43,207 nucleotides of DNA from Clostridium sp. Lineage in GTDB: Bacteria; Bacillota; Clostridia; Lachnospirales; Lachnospiraceae. A program made the translations under genes and the position numbers. Below the pieces are notes generated by a model that worked only from the letters and a program-made list of their open reading frames with translations, was not told the origin of the DNA and did no database searches. Positions 22,366 through 31,894 of this stretch are shown piece after piece. How positions within the stretch are numbered: the first letter of the stretch is position 1; every line of letters starts with the position of its first letter. The stretch spans positions 1-43,207 of the forward strand of contig JAMPFF010000022.1 in assembly GCA_023664605.1 (NCBI GenBank), written 5' to 3'.

Positions 22366-24375
22366 ATGAAGAAACGGGTAACGGCAGTATTGATGGCAGC
22401 TATGGTGGGAGCATTTTGTCTGGCGGGCTGCGGCAGTGGAAAAGAGGCGGAAACGGCGGTTTCCCAATCAACAGACAACGTCGGAGAGACAGCGGATAAT
22501 GCAGGACAGGCAGATACAGCAGGAGAAGCGGCGGATAATAACGGAGAGTCCGGCGCGGAAAGCGACCAGGCGGCGGCTGACGAGGTTGCGGCGTTGATTG
22601 ACGCTATTTATGTACAGGAGAGAACGGATGATACGGACGAACAGTGCGCACAGGCAAAGGCGGCATGGGACGCTTTAACGGATGCGCAGAAAGAATTGGT
22701 AGAAGGTGAGGATGCAGACCCGGATTATTTCGGAAGAGATACCGGAGACGCCTCCAAAGACGACCCCAGAAATCAGGATGATATCGGCGAAAACGAGATT
22801 TTGGTAGTGAGTTTCGGAACTTCTTTTAATGACAGCCGCGTAGCCGATATCAAGGGAATTGAGGACGCGATACAAGAGGCGAATCCCGACTGGTCGGTAA
22901 GACGGGCTTTTACCGCACAGATTATTATTAATCATGTGCAGGCAAGAGACGGGGAAAAAATTGATAATGTGCAGCAGGCATTGGAGCGCGCGGTGGCAAA
23001 CGGCGTTAAAAATCTGGTGATACAGCCTACGCATCTGATGCATGGCGCGGAGTATGATGAGTTGATGGAATCCGTCGAAGCATATCGGAATAAATTTGAA
23101 ACCGTGCAGGTTGCAGAGCCGCTTCTTGGCGAAGTTGGCGCGGACGCATCGGTTGTCAATGCGGATAAGGCGGCTGTAGCGGAAGCGGTTCTGGCGGCGG
23201 CTGTAGCGGACGCCGGATATGAAAGTCTTGCAGACGCACAGGAGGATGGCACGGCATTTGTCTTTTTAGGACATGGCACTTCCCATACGGCAAAGGTAAG
23301 CTATAGCCAGATGCAGACACAGATGACAGACATCGGCTGTGGCAACGCTTTTATCGGAACCGTGGAGGGAGAGCCGGAAGAGACAGCCTGCGAAGAAGTA
23401 ATAGAGGCGGTTTCCCGGATGGGATATACGAAAGTTATCCTGCGTCCGTTGATGGTAGTTGCGGGCGACCATGCCAACAACGATATGGCGGGCGAGGACG
23501 AAGATTCCTGGCTTAGTATGTTTATCGCTTCCGGGAAGTTTGAAAGTGTGGAGACGCAGATAACGGGGCTTGGTTCGATAGAGGATATCCGCAAGCTTTA
23601 TGTGGCGCATACGGCGGCGGTTCTCGGAAGAAGCCGGATGCAAAGCAAGGCGTCGGCGCTGCCGGACGGCGTTTACACGGCGGAGTTTACAACGGACAGC
23701 AGTATGTTCCATGTCAATGAGGCTTATGATAATAAAGGAACTTTAACAGTAGAAAACGGGGAAATGGTAATACACATTTCCCTGGGTTCCAAGAAAATTT
23801 TAAACCTGTATCCCGGACTTGCCGAGGACGCCGCAAAAGAGGGCGCGCAGTTGCTTTTGCCGACAAAAGATACGGTTACATACAGCGACGGCATGACAGA
23901 GGAAGTCTATGGATTCGATGTGCCTGTTCCTGTGCTGGAACAAGAATTTGATTTAGCGTTAATCGGAACGAAAGGAAAATGGTACGACCACAAAGTCCGC
24001 GTTTCCAATCCCGTTCCGGCAGAGGAAGATGCGCAGGCGAAAAAAACAAGTGCGCCGGAAGATGGCGTATACAATATCGAGATTACCTTTGAGGGCGGAA
24101 GCGGAAAGGCGGAGATTTTATCTCCCGCGGAAATTACGGTGACGAATGGAGAAGCAGTAGCGACAGTAACATGGAGCAGTCCGAATTATGATTATATGAT
24201 AGTGAATGGGAAAAAGTATTTCCCGGTCAATACGGGAGGAAACAGTGTCTTTGAGATTCCGGTTCTGGTATTTGGCGAGCCGATGGATATTATCGGCGAT
24301 ACCGTGGCGATGAGTAAGCCGCATGAAATAGAATATACAATAACATTTCAGTTAGACACCATACAGAAGAAATGA
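22366..24375 (+). CDS. cbiK: CbiK-type cobaltochelatase as a lipoprotein with extra C-terminal domains
   Basis: 669 residues. Signal peptide with lipobox LAGC (Cys22), an acidic linker, a small helical segment (about 75-115), then a complete CbiK domain (about 143-415): VVSFGTSFNDSR, QPTHLMHGAEY, FLGHGTSH, TVEGEPEE and VAGDHANNDMAGEDEDSW, which carry the metal and catalytic histidines and Glu. Two beta-rich domains follow (about 430-548 and 562-669), both opening (P/E)DGVY, the second with SSPNYDYMIVNGKKY; these look like NEAT/iron-transport-associated modules, tentatively. CbiK inserts cobalt into sirohydrochlorin, normally in the cytoplasm, so a surface anchor is odd. Start 22366 chosen for GGAGGAG and the signal peptide; the longer open frame upstream is riboswitch RNA. 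Confidence 0.87.
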   Translation: MKKRVTAVLMAAMVGAFCLAGCGSGKEAETAVSQSTDNVGETADNAGQADTAGEAADNNGESGAESDQAAADEVAALIDAIYVQERTDDTDEQCAQAKAAWDALTDAQKELVEGEDADPDYFGRDTGDASKDDPRNQDDIGENEILVVSFGTSFNDSRVADIKGIEDAIQEANPDWSVRRAFTAQIIINHVQARDGEKIDNVQQALERAVANGVKNLVIQPTHLMHGAEYDELMESVEAYRNKFETVQVAEPLLGEVGADASVVNADKAAVAEAVLAAAVADAGYESLADAQEDGTAFVFLGHGTSHTAKVSYSQMQTQMTDIGCGNAFIGTVEGEPEETACEEVIEAVSRMGYTKVILRPLMVVAGDHANNDMAGEDEDSWLSMFIASGKFESVETQITGLGSIEDIRKLYVAHTAAVLGRSRMQSKASALPDGVYTAEFTTDSSMFHVNEAYDNKGTLTVENGEMVIHISLGSKKILNLYPGLAEDAAKEGAQLLLPTKDTVTYSDGMTEEVYGFDVPVPVLEQEFDLALIGTKGKWYDHKVRVSNPVPAEEDAQAKKTSAPEDGVYNIEITFEGGSGKAEILSPAEITVTNGEAVATVTWSSPNYDYMIVNGKKYFPVNTGGNSVFEIPVLVFGEPMDIIGDTVAMSKPHEIEYTITFQLDTIQKK

Positions 24376-25607
24376 AAAAAGCAATAAAGACAGAAATAAT
24401 GAAAAAAAAGACAGCGAAAAGAACAATAGTATTTTGCTTTCTGGCATGGGCAGGACTGTTTGGACTATGCAGCTGTGGAAAGGCTTCATATGCTGCGCCG
24501 CCGATATCCAATGCTGAGATAGACACTAATACCATACCGAAGGTGGAAACGAACACGGACTGGGAGCTGGCAGAGGAAAGTCTGGTTTACGAAAGCAGCA
24601 TGGAATTACAGTATGCCGAGAATTTTACGGTCGATTATTATGAGGGCGGATATACCATGCTGACGACGACTATGGACGGCGGGCGGTTTTTGATTGTGCC
24701 AGAGGATAAAGAAGCGCCGCAGGATGTAGACGCCGTAGTATTACAGAGACCGATAAAAGATATCTATCTGGTGGCGTCTGCGGCAATGGATATGTTCAGT
24801 GGATTGGACGGGTTAGACGCTATTACTTTTTCGGGGCAGAAAGAGGACGGATGGTATATCGAAACGGCACGGGAAGCCATGGCGGACGGAGATATTCTTT
24901 ATGCGGGAAAATACAACAAGCCGGACTACGAATTGATTGTTTCCCAAAACTGTAAGCTGGCGATAGAAAATATGATGATTTCCCATTCCCCCGAAGTGGT
25001 GGAGAAACTGGAGGATTTTGGGATTCCGGTGATGATAGAGTATTCCAGCTATGAGCCGCATCCGCTCGGTAGGGTGGAATGGGTTAAATTTTATGGCGCG
25101 CTGCTTGGAAAAGAAGAGGAAGCGGAAAGGATATTTAAAGAACAGACGGATATCCTTGACAAAGTAAAAGCAGAAGAAAAAACGGATAAAACCGTCGCTT
25201 TCTTTTTTGTGACGTCTAACGGTCTGATACAGGTGCGCCAATCGTCGGATTATGTACCGAAGATGATAGAACTTGCGGGCGGAAACTATATCTTTGAGAA
25301 TCTGGGCGACGAAGAAACGAAGCGTTCCACGATAAATATGCAGGTGGAAGAGTTTTATAACGGCGCAAAGGAAGCGGACTTTTTGATTTATAACAGCTCC
25401 ATTGACGGAGGCGTTTCCAGTGTGGAGGAGCTTTTGGATAAATGTGAACTGTTAGCGGATTTTAAGGCGCTAAAAGAGGGAAATGTCTGGTGTACGACCA
25501 ACGATATGTACCAGCAGTCTCTTTCCATCGGTTATTTAATCGAAGATATTCACAAGATGATTGCGGGAGAAAATGATGGTATGCACTATCTTTTTCATTT
25601 AAATTAA
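24372..25607 (+). CDS. btuF: Corrinoid ABC transporter substrate-binding lipoprotein (BtuF-like)
   Basis: Up to 411 residues. Lipobox LCSC (Cys35 counted from 24372), then a periplasmic-binding-protein fold of the iron-siderophore/B12 class (about 90-400, e.g. AAMDMFSGLDGLDAI, FGIPVMIEYSSYEPHPLGRVEWVKFYGALLGKE shape, YVPKMIELAGGNYIF). ATG 24372 overlaps the cbiK stop (ATGA). ATG 24399 would give a more usual 26-residue signal peptide, so the start is open. With the permease and ATPase downstream and the riboswitch upstream, corrinoid is the likely ligand, although heme or siderophore cannot be excluded from sequence alone. Confidence 0.85.
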   Translation: MKKAIKTEIMKKKTAKRTIVFCFLAWAGLFGLCSCGKASYAAPPISNAEIDTNTIPKVETNTDWELAEESLVYESSMELQYAENFTVDYYEGGYTMLTTTMDGGRFLIVPEDKEAPQDVDAVVLQRPIKDIYLVASAAMDMFSGLDGLDAITFSGQKEDGWYIETAREAMADGDILYAGKYNKPDYELIVSQNCKLAIENMMISHSPEVVEKLEDFGIPVMIEYSSYEPHPLGRVEWVKFYGALLGKEEEAERIFKEQTDILDKVKAEEKTDKTVAFFFVTSNGLIQVRQSSDYVPKMIELAGGNYIFENLGDEETKRSTINMQVEEFYNGAKEADFLIYNSSIDGGVSSVEELLDKCELLADFKALKEGNVWCTTNDMYQQSLSIGYLIEDIHKMIAGENDGMHYLFHLN

Positions 25608-25678
25608 TGTGAAAAATGGATTTTCATACATAAATTTGCGCCGTCAAATGTCGCAGGTTAAGAGAAAGGTATCTTTAT

Positions 25679-26695
25679 ATGAACAAAATTAGAAACCATA
25701 GATATGTGGGGGCTTTTGTTTTACTTATATTTGGAACAATGCTTTTCTTTATATTAAATATCTGCATCGGCAGCGTTAAGATTACGCTGCCGGATATGAT
25801 GGCAGTCTTTGCCGGAGAAAAAAGCGCTGAAACGGCGGAAAGAATCTTATATGATATCCGACTGCCAAGAGCGGCGGCGGTTTTTATACTTGGCGGGGCG
25901 CTTTCTCTTGCGGGATATCTTTTACAGACTTTTTTTCATAATCCGATTGCAGGCCCGTTTGTTTTGGGAATCTCTTCCGGAGCCAAAATGGTTGTGTCAC
26001 TGGTGATGGTTTTTCTGATGGGAAAAGCCGTCAGGGTAACCTCGGCGTTGTTGATTCTTGCGGCATTTGCCGGGGCCATGCTATCTATGGGATTTGTGCT
26101 GATATTGTCACGTAAAATTAACAGTATGCCGATGTTAATCGTCAGCGGCGTTATGATTGGATATATTTGTTCGGCGGTAACGGAACTGGTGGTAACATTT
26201 GCGGATGATGCCGATATTGTCAATCTTCATAACTGGTCGCGCGGTAGTTTTTCCGGGATGACGTGGGAAAACGTAAAGGTGATGACAATAGTGGTGGCGG
26301 TAACGTTTATGGCGGTTTTTTTGATATCAAAACCGCTCGGCGCGTATCAGGCGGGAGAGACATATGCACAGAATCTGGGAGTAAATATCCGTTTACTGCG
26401 AATGGGCATTGTCATTTTTTCCAGTATTTTATCGGCGTGCATCGTCGCCTTTGCGGGACCGATTTCTTTTGTGGGAATTGCAGTGCCGCATCTTGTGAAA
26501 AAGCTTTTACATACGACGGAGCCGCTTTGGATGATACCTGCCTGCTATCTGGGGGGAAGCGCGTTTTGCCTTTTTTGTGATTTGCTTGCCAGAACGATGC
26601 TTGCGCCCACGGAACTAAGCATCAGCACGGTGACAGCTGTTTTTGGCGCGCCGGTAGTGCTTTGGATTATGATAAGAAAACAAAAAGAGAAATAG
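25679..26695 (+). CDS. btuC: Corrinoid ABC transporter permease (BtuC/FecCD family)
   Basis: 338 residues with about ten TM helices and FecCD signatures: LPRAAAVFILGGALSLAGYLLQTFF in the N-terminal third, RGSFSG, GISFVGIAVPHLVKKL-like segment near residue 265 (GPISFVGIAVPHLVKK) that contacts the ATPase. AAAGG precedes ATG 25679. A 71-base gap separates it from btuF; no terminator is seen there. Confidence 0.92.
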   Translation: MNKIRNHRYVGAFVLLIFGTMLFFILNICIGSVKITLPDMMAVFAGEKSAETAERILYDIRLPRAAAVFILGGALSLAGYLLQTFFHNPIAGPFVLGISSGAKMVVSLVMVFLMGKAVRVTSALLILAAFAGAMLSMGFVLILSRKINSMPMLIVSGVMIGYICSAVTELVVTFADDADIVNLHNWSRGSFSGMTWENVKVMTIVVAVTFMAVFLISKPLGAYQAGETYAQNLGVNIRLLRMGIVIFSSILSACIVAFAGPISFVGIAVPHLVKKLLHTTEPLWMIPACYLGGSAFCLFCDLLARTMLAPTELSISTVTAVFGAPVVLWIMIRKQKEK

Positions 26696-26704
26696 GGATT
26701 GGGC

Positions 26705-27496
26705 ATGAATGATTATTACTTTTCTACGAAAAAAATGTGCGTAGGATATGACGATAAGCCATTGATAAAAGAAATCGAAATGGCATTACCTAAAGGAGAG
26801 ATTCTAACAATAATAGGCCCCAACGGCGCAGGAAAATCCACGGTGTTAAAAAGTATCGCCGGGCAGCTTCGCCTGCTTGGCGGAACGGTCTATCTGGGAG
26901 AAGAAGCCGTAGGAGCAATGAAAAGAGAAGAACTGGCAAAAAAAATGTCCGTATTGTTTACGGAAAAATTAAGAACAGAAATGCAAAGCTGCCGGGATGT
27001 GGTGGCGACGGGAAGATATCCGTATACGGGATGGTTTGGCGTGTTATCAAAAGCGGATAAATACATTGTGGAAGAAGCAATGGAACTGGTGCATATTACG
27101 GATATCGGCGGACAGGATTTTCATAAAATCAGCGACGGGCAGAGGCAGCGGGTGATGCTGGCAAGGGCAATCTGCCAGGAGCCGGAAATTATCATACTGG
27201 ACGAGCCGACATCCTATCTGGACATCAGGTATAAATTGGAGTTTTTATCCGTATTACAGGAAATGAGGGAAAAGAAAAACCTTACCGTGGTTATGTCTTT
27301 ACACGAACTGGAACTGGCAAAGATAGTTTCCGATAAGATACTCTGCTTAAAAGGAGAGTATGTCGAACGCTGCGGCACGCCGGAGGAAGTTTTTGAAACG
27401 GATTTTATAGAAAGACTTTTTGATATAGATAAGAATAACTTTGCGGGGAGCGAAAAATTCCTGGCGTATATCAGACAGGTGGAAATGTATCGTTAA
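26705..27496 (+). CDS. btuD: Corrinoid ABC transporter ATPase (BtuD/FepC family)
   Basis: 263-residue ABC ATPase: Walker A GPNGAGKST, Q-loop region, signature ISDGQRQRVMLAR (Ser-Asp-Gly in place of the common LSGGQ), Walker B EIIILDEPTSYLD and the switch His in SLHELE. ATG 26705 preferred over TTG 26699 because AGGG at 26694-26697 is at the right distance. It follows the permease after nine bases and completes the BtuFCD transporter. Confidence 0.93.
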   Translation: MNDYYFSTKKMCVGYDDKPLIKEIEMALPKGEILTIIGPNGAGKSTVLKSIAGQLRLLGGTVYLGEEAVGAMKREELAKKMSVLFTEKLRTEMQSCRDVVATGRYPYTGWFGVLSKADKYIVEEAMELVHITDIGGQDFHKISDGQRQRVMLARAICQEPEIIILDEPTSYLDIRYKLEFLSVLQEMREKKNLTVVMSLHELELAKIVSDKILCLKGEYVERCGTPEEVFETDFIERLFDIDKNNFAGSEKFLAYIRQVEMYR

Positions 27497-27561
27497 AGCG
27501 TCAATAAAAGTATCAGTACAAGTATAAATTGGCGGGTTACAGAAAGGGAACGGTTATCAAT

Positions 27562-29043
27562 GTGGCAAAGGTTATTATGATTCAGGGAACGATGTCCGGC
27601 GCGGGCAAAAGCCTTTTGACGGCAGGGCTGTGCAGGATTATGAAGCGGAACGGGTACCGTGTCGCGCCTTTTAAATCACAGAATATGTCGCTCAATTCCT
27701 TTATCACAAAGGAGGGGCTTGAAATGGGCAGGGCGCAGGTGATGCAGGCGGAGGCGGCGGGCGTGGAACCGCTTGTCTGTATGAATCCGATTTTGTTAAA
27801 GCCGACAGACCATACCGGTTCACAGGTAATCGTGAACGGACAGGTTCTTGGGAATATGAGCGCAAGAGAGTATTTTTCCTATAAAAAGAATTTAATTCCC
27901 GAGATAAAGAAAGCGTTTCGGAAACTGGAAGAGACGGCGGACATTATCGTTATTGAGGGAGCGGGCAGCCCGGCAGAAATCAATCTGCGTGAAAATGATA
28001 TTGTCAATATGGGTCTGGCGCAGATGGTTGACGCACCGGTTTTGCTTGTGGGAGATATTGACAGGGGCGGCGTGTTTGCGCAGCTTTTGGGAACGTTAAT
28101 GCTTCTGTCAAGAGAGGAAAAAGAAAGAGTAAAAGGTCTGGTTATCAATAAATTCCGGGGCGATAGTTCGCTGTTGGATTCCGGAATTGAGATATTGGAG
28201 CAAAAGGGAGGCATTCCGGTATACGGCGTCATCCCTTATATGGAAATAGCGTTGGAGGACGAGGATAGTCTGACGACCCGTTTCGATAAAAAGGAAAAAG
28301 GAAAAATCGATATAGCGGTTATCAGATATCCCAGAATTTCAAATTTCACGGATTTTAATGTATTTGAACAAATAGAAGATGTATCGGTGCGTTATGTTAC
28401 ATCACCGTCACAGTTAGGGCGGCCGGATATTATTTTTTTGCCCGGCAGTAAAAATACCATGAGCGATTTAGAATGGATGCGTGGGAACGGATTGGAAAAC
28501 GCCGTGAAAAAGCTGGCAGAGGAGATAGCGGTTTGTGGTATCTGCGGCGGATATCAGATGCTGGGCAGCCGGATTTTAGACCCGGATAATCTGGAGGCGG
28601 GCGGAGCGATACAAGGCATGGAACTGCTTTCCGTAACAACGAAATTACAGCATGAAAAGGTGCGCCGTCAGGTACATGGAACAGTGAATAAGCTGGAGGG
28701 CGTCTTTGCCGCGCTTTCCGGGCTTGACTATGAGGGGTATGAGATACATATGGGGCAGAGCATGGAACATACGGATGGAGCATTCATAACAGGGCAAACC
28801 CCTAATGTATACGGAACTTATATACACGGCATTTTCGATAAGGGAGCGGTCGCGTCTGCGCTTGTGGGAACGCTGGCAGAAAAAAAGGGAATCGTCACGG
28901 ATAAAGGCACGGAAACGGCCAAAGAACCTTATATGGACTATCAGGAATATAAAGAAAAGCAGTATGATAAGTTGGCGGATATTTTATCAGCATATTTGAA
29001 CATGGAGGAAATCTATGGAATGCTTAGAGAGGCGCGTGTATGA
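27562..29043 (+). CDS. cobQ: Cobyric acid synthase
   Basis: CobQ/CbiP, glutamine-dependent amidation of adenosylcobyrinic acid a,c-diamide at four side chains. 493 residues: N-terminal synthetase domain with P-loop-like [31 protein letters not shown]-terminal class I glutaminase domain with nucleophile Cys328 in [10 protein letters not shown] and a late His in [13 protein letters not shown] 27562 chosen because it gives the family's usual beginning (M)AKVIMIQGT and has GGAACGG eight bases upstream; TTG 27529 is the alternative. Its last 29 bases overlap cobT. Confidence 0.95.
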   Translation: MAKVIMIQGTMSGAGKSLLTAGLCRIMKRNGYRVAPFKSQNMSLNSFITKEGLEMGRAQVMQAEAAGVEPLVCMNPILLKPTDHTGSQVIVNGQVLGNMSAREYFSYKKNLIPEIKKAFRKLEETADIIVIEGAGSPAEINLRENDIVNMGLAQMVDAPVLLVGDIDRGGVFAQLLGTLMLLSREEKERVKGLVINKFRGDSSLLDSGIEILEQKGGIPVYGVIPYMEIALEDEDSLTTRFDKKEKGKIDIAVIRYPRISNFTDFNVFEQIEDVSVRYVTSPSQLGRPDIIFLPGSKNTMSDLEWMRGNGLENAVKKLAEEIAVCGICGGYQMLGSRILDPDNLEAGGAIQGMELLSVTTKLQHEKVRRQVHGTVNKLEGVFAALSGLDYEGYEIHMGQSMEHTDGAFITGQTPNVYGTYIHGIFDKGAVASALVGTLAEKKGIVTDKGTETAKEPYMDYQEYKEKQYDKLADILSAYLNMEEIYGMLREARV

Positions 29044-30109
29044 TAGCGATATGGAAGAGGATTTATTAAAATTATCAGTGGACGCGCCGGACAGGGAGAT
29101 ATACAAAAAGATATTGCAAAACTGGGATGCCATAGCGAAACCGCTTGACGGCATGGGAAAATTTGAACCGCTGACGGCACAGATAGGAGCGGTTTTAGGT
29201 ACGGAGGAAATTGATATTTCTAAAAAGGCGGTCGTTATCATGTGTGCGGATAACGGCATTGTAAAAGAGGGCGTCAGCCAGTCCGGACAGGAAGTGACGC
29301 TGGCTGTCGTTAAGCAGATGGCAAAAGGAGCGTCCTCGGTAGGAAAAATGGCGGCGGCAGTAGGGGCGGACACGATTCCTATCGATATCGGAATTGGCAG
29401 TGCGGAGAAAATACCGGGCGTGCTGGATAAGAAAATCCGCCGGGGAACCGGAAATTTCAAAATAGAAGCGGCTATGACAAGACAAGAGGCTGTCAGGGCG
29501 ATTTATACAGGCATGGAAACCGCGGCTGACTGTAAGAAAAAAGGCTATCGTATTCTGGCGGCGGGCGAAATGGGCATCGGCAATACGACAACAAGCAGCG
29601 CTGTGGCGGCAGCTCTTTTAAAGTGCGAAGCGGAGGCGGTAACCGGACGGGGCGCGGGTCTTTGCGATGAGAAATTACAGCGGAAAAAGCAAGTGATTCA
29701 AGAAGCGATTGCCAAATACAAACTCTATGAGGCAGAGCCGCTTCGTGTGTTGGAAACCGTCGGCGGACTGGATATTGCAGGGCTTACCGGCCTTTGTATC
29801 GGCGGCGCGCTTTCCCGTATACCGATAGTGTTGGACGGCGTTATCAGTATGACGGCGGCGCTTCTTGCCGAGAGACTTGTGCCGGGCGTCATACAATATT
29901 TGATACCATCGCATAAAGGGAAAGAACCGGCGGTGGAAAAATTAATGAAAGAGCTGAAATTAGAGCCTGTTATTGACGCTCGGATGGCGTTGGGAGAGGG
30001 AACGGGCGCGGTCATGATGTTGTTGCTTTTAGAGACGGCCTTATGCGTTTATCACGAAAAAAACACTTTTGAAAATATACAAATAGAGCAGTACAAAAGA
30101 TATCAATAA
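29015..30109 (+). CDS. cobT: Nicotinate-nucleotide-dimethylbenzimidazole phosphoribosyltransferase
   Basis: CobT activates the lower-ligand base to its alpha-ribotide. 364 residues with the family motifs [36 protein letters not shown] and GEGTGAVM, which includes the catalytic Glu near residue 328. ATG 29015 lies inside the end of cobQ with GGAGG at 29004-29008, so the 29-base overlap is supported. No benzimidazole synthesis genes (bza, bluB) are in the window, so the base would come from elsewhere or from the environment. Confidence 0.95.
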   Translation: MECLERRVYDSDMEEDLLKLSVDAPDREIYKKILQNWDAIAKPLDGMGKFEPLTAQIGAVLGTEEIDISKKAVVIMCADNGIVKEGVSQSGQEVTLAVVKQMAKGASSVGKMAAAVGADTIPIDIGIGSAEKIPGVLDKKIRRGTGNFKIEAAMTRQEAVRAIYTGMETAADCKKKGYRILAAGEMGIGNTTTSSAVAAALLKCEAEAVTGRGAGLCDEKLQRKKQVIQEAIAKYKLYEAEPLRVLETVGGLDIAGLTGLCIGGALSRIPIVLDGVISMTAALLAERLVPGVIQYLIPSHKGKEPAVEKLMKELKLEPVIDARMALGEGTGAVMMLLLLETALCVYHEKNTFENIQIEQYKRYQ

Positions 30110-30135
30110 CAGGAAAGGCAAGGCGGCGCATAAAG

Positions 30136-30663
30136 ATGATGATATTGATTGTTGGCGGGAGCGGAAGCGGGAAGTCCGCTTATGCGGAAAAGACAGCCGG
30201 AGAGTTTCCCGGAAAAAAATATTATCTGGCGACGATGCAGATTTTGGATGAAGAAAGCCGCCGCAAAGCGGACAGACATAGGGAACTTAGAAAAGACAAA
30301 GATTTTATTACGATAGAACAGCCGGTGGAAATTCAGAAAGCGTTAGCACAAATGGCGGCGGGAGAGAAGACTGTTTTGTTGGAGTGCATGTCAAATCTTA
30401 CGGCAAATGAAATGTTCTCCGGGGAAGAGCCACGGACGAAAGAGCAGGTAGTTGAAAGTGTGATAGCAGGGATAAAAATATTGCAAAAAGAGATAACTCA
30501 TCTTGTTATCGTGAGCAACAATGTGTTTGAAGACGGCATTATTTATGAAGAGACAACGATGGAATATATCGAGGCAATGGGGGCGGTTAATGAAAAAATT
30601 GCCGCTATGGCCGAACAGGTTGTGGAAGTTACGACAGGGATTCCTATTATGCTGAAACGCTGA
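30136..30663 (+). CDS. cobU: Adenosylcobinamide kinase/guanylyltransferase
   Basis: CobU phosphorylates adenosylcobinamide and transfers GMP to it. 175 residues: P-loop GGSGSGKS (7-14), guanylylation motif RHRELR with His48, then ECMSNLTANEMF, IVSNNVFEDGI and the terminal VTTGIPIMLK. The usual Glu of the SNE(V/T)G motif is Asn here (SNNVF). A second, shorter CobU-like gene follows cobS. Confidence 0.92.
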   Translation: MMILIVGGSGSGKSAYAEKTAGEFPGKKYYLATMQILDEESRRKADRHRELRKDKDFITIEQPVEIQKALAQMAAGEKTVLLECMSNLTANEMFSGEEPRTKEQVVESVIAGIKILQKEITHLVIVSNNVFEDGIIYEETTMEYIEAMGAVNEKIAAMAEQVVEVTTGIPIMLKR

Positions 30664-30687
30664 TAGGATGTTTGGGAGGCGTAAAAT

Positions 30688-31470
30688 ATGCGGGTTATAA
30701 AATCTTTTTTAATAGCGGTTTCCATGTATTCCACAATTCCGGTTCCCCAGTTTGCGTGGAAGGAAGAGGATATGCGCTATATTTTCTGCTTTTTTCCATG
30801 GATAGGAGCCTTGATTGGCGCAGGCATTTATCTGGGGAATTATTTGTGTGACAGATATCATATCGGGGTTTTGTGCCGGGTGGCAATGGATGCACTCATA
30901 CCGCTTCTGGTAACGGGGGGTATTCATATGGACGGATTCATGGACACGATGGATGCCATACATTCCTATAGAGACAGAGAGAGAAAACTGGAAATTATGA
31001 AAGATTCCCATACCGGCGCGTTTGCGGTTATTATGCTGGCTGTCTACGGGCTTATTTATGCGGGAGCATTTTCGGAAATAGAGCGTCAGGCGTCGTTAAA
31101 AATCGTATGCAGCGGCTTTTTTTTGTCACGTTGTCTTTGCGGTATCAGCGCAATTTCTTTTCCGACTGCGAAAAAAGACGGTACGCTTTATCTTTTCGCA
31201 GACAGTTCCGGGAAAAATATCGTGAAAGTCATCTTATATATGGAAAGCGCTGTCTGTATCGGTTTGATGCTCTTTTTTTCCGTTTCTGCGGGATTATTTA
31301 CGGCAGCAGCGGCTTTCGTGATGTTTGGATATTATTACTATCGCGCCAGGAAGGAGTTTGGAGGTGTTACCGGCGATACGTCGGGCTGTTTTATATTGAT
31401 TTGCGAAGTTTTTATGATAGCGGCAGCGGCTTTATCGGATATCTGGATTCGCGCGGCAGGCGGCGTTTGA
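30688..31470 (+). CDS. cobS: Adenosylcobinamide-GDP ribazoletransferase
   Basis: CobS, the membrane enzyme joining AdoCbi-GDP and the alpha-ribotide. 260 residues, several TM helices, the metal-binding signature GGIHMDGFMDTMDAIHSY (about 74-91) and the KDSHTGAFAV motif (about 108-117). GGGAGG precedes ATG 30688. Confidence 0.94.
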   Translation: MRVIKSFLIAVSMYSTIPVPQFAWKEEDMRYIFCFFPWIGALIGAGIYLGNYLCDRYHIGVLCRVAMDALIPLLVTGGIHMDGFMDTMDAIHSYRDRERKLEIMKDSHTGAFAVIMLAVYGLIYAGAFSEIERQASLKIVCSGFFLSRCLCGISAISFPTAKKDGTLYLFADSSGKNIVKVILYMESAVCIGLMLFFSVSAGLFTAAAAFVMFGYYYYRARKEFGGVTGDTSGCFILICEVFMIAAAALSDIWIRAAGGV

Positions 31471-31510
31471 TAAGCGGATGCGCAGGCCGGGAAAGGGCAT
31501 GGAGGAACAG

Positions 31511-31894
31511 ATGAAATTGATTATAGGCGGATATGCACAGGGGAAACTGCACTATGTACTGCAAAAGTATCAGTTGGCGGAAGATGTGGTATGGGATGCC
31601 AGGCTGCTGGAGAGCAGCGTTTCATCAGAACAGACAATCGTTATCAATCATTTTCATAAATGGATAAAGGAACGTCTCATAACCGGAAACTCTCCGGAAG
31701 AGGAAATACTGTCTTTTTTGGAGAATCATGAAAACTGCATCATCATCAGTGATGAGATTGGAAACGGTATTGTGCCGGTGGACGCGTTCGAGAGAGAATA
31801 TCGGGAGCGTACGGGCAGGATTCTGGTAACGCTTGCCGAAAGAGCAGAGGAGGTAGAACGCGTCCTATGCGGAATCGGACAGAAAATCAAGTGA
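31511..31894 (+). CDS. Short CobU-like protein lacking a normal P-loop Ser
   Basis: 127 residues. N-terminus MKLIIGGYAQGKLHYV is P-loop-like (GGxxxGK) but has Leu instead of Ser/Thr; the C-terminal half, IISDEIGNGIVPVDAF through GRILVTLAERAEEVERVLCGIGQKIK, aligns with the end of CobU, including the Glu missing from the main cobU product. It lacks RHRxxR but has NHFHKW near 46. GGAGG at 31501-31505 selects ATG 31511. It is either a CobU paralogue with a different nucleotide or corrinoid role or a regulatory partner of CobU. Such short versions are usually just labelled cobU in related genomes. Confidence 0.75.
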   Translation: MKLIIGGYAQGKLHYVLQKYQLAEDVVWDARLLESSVSSEQTIVINHFHKWIKERLITGNSPEEEILSFLENHENCIIISDEIGNGIVPVDAFEREYRERTGRILVTLAERAEEVERVLCGIGQKIK

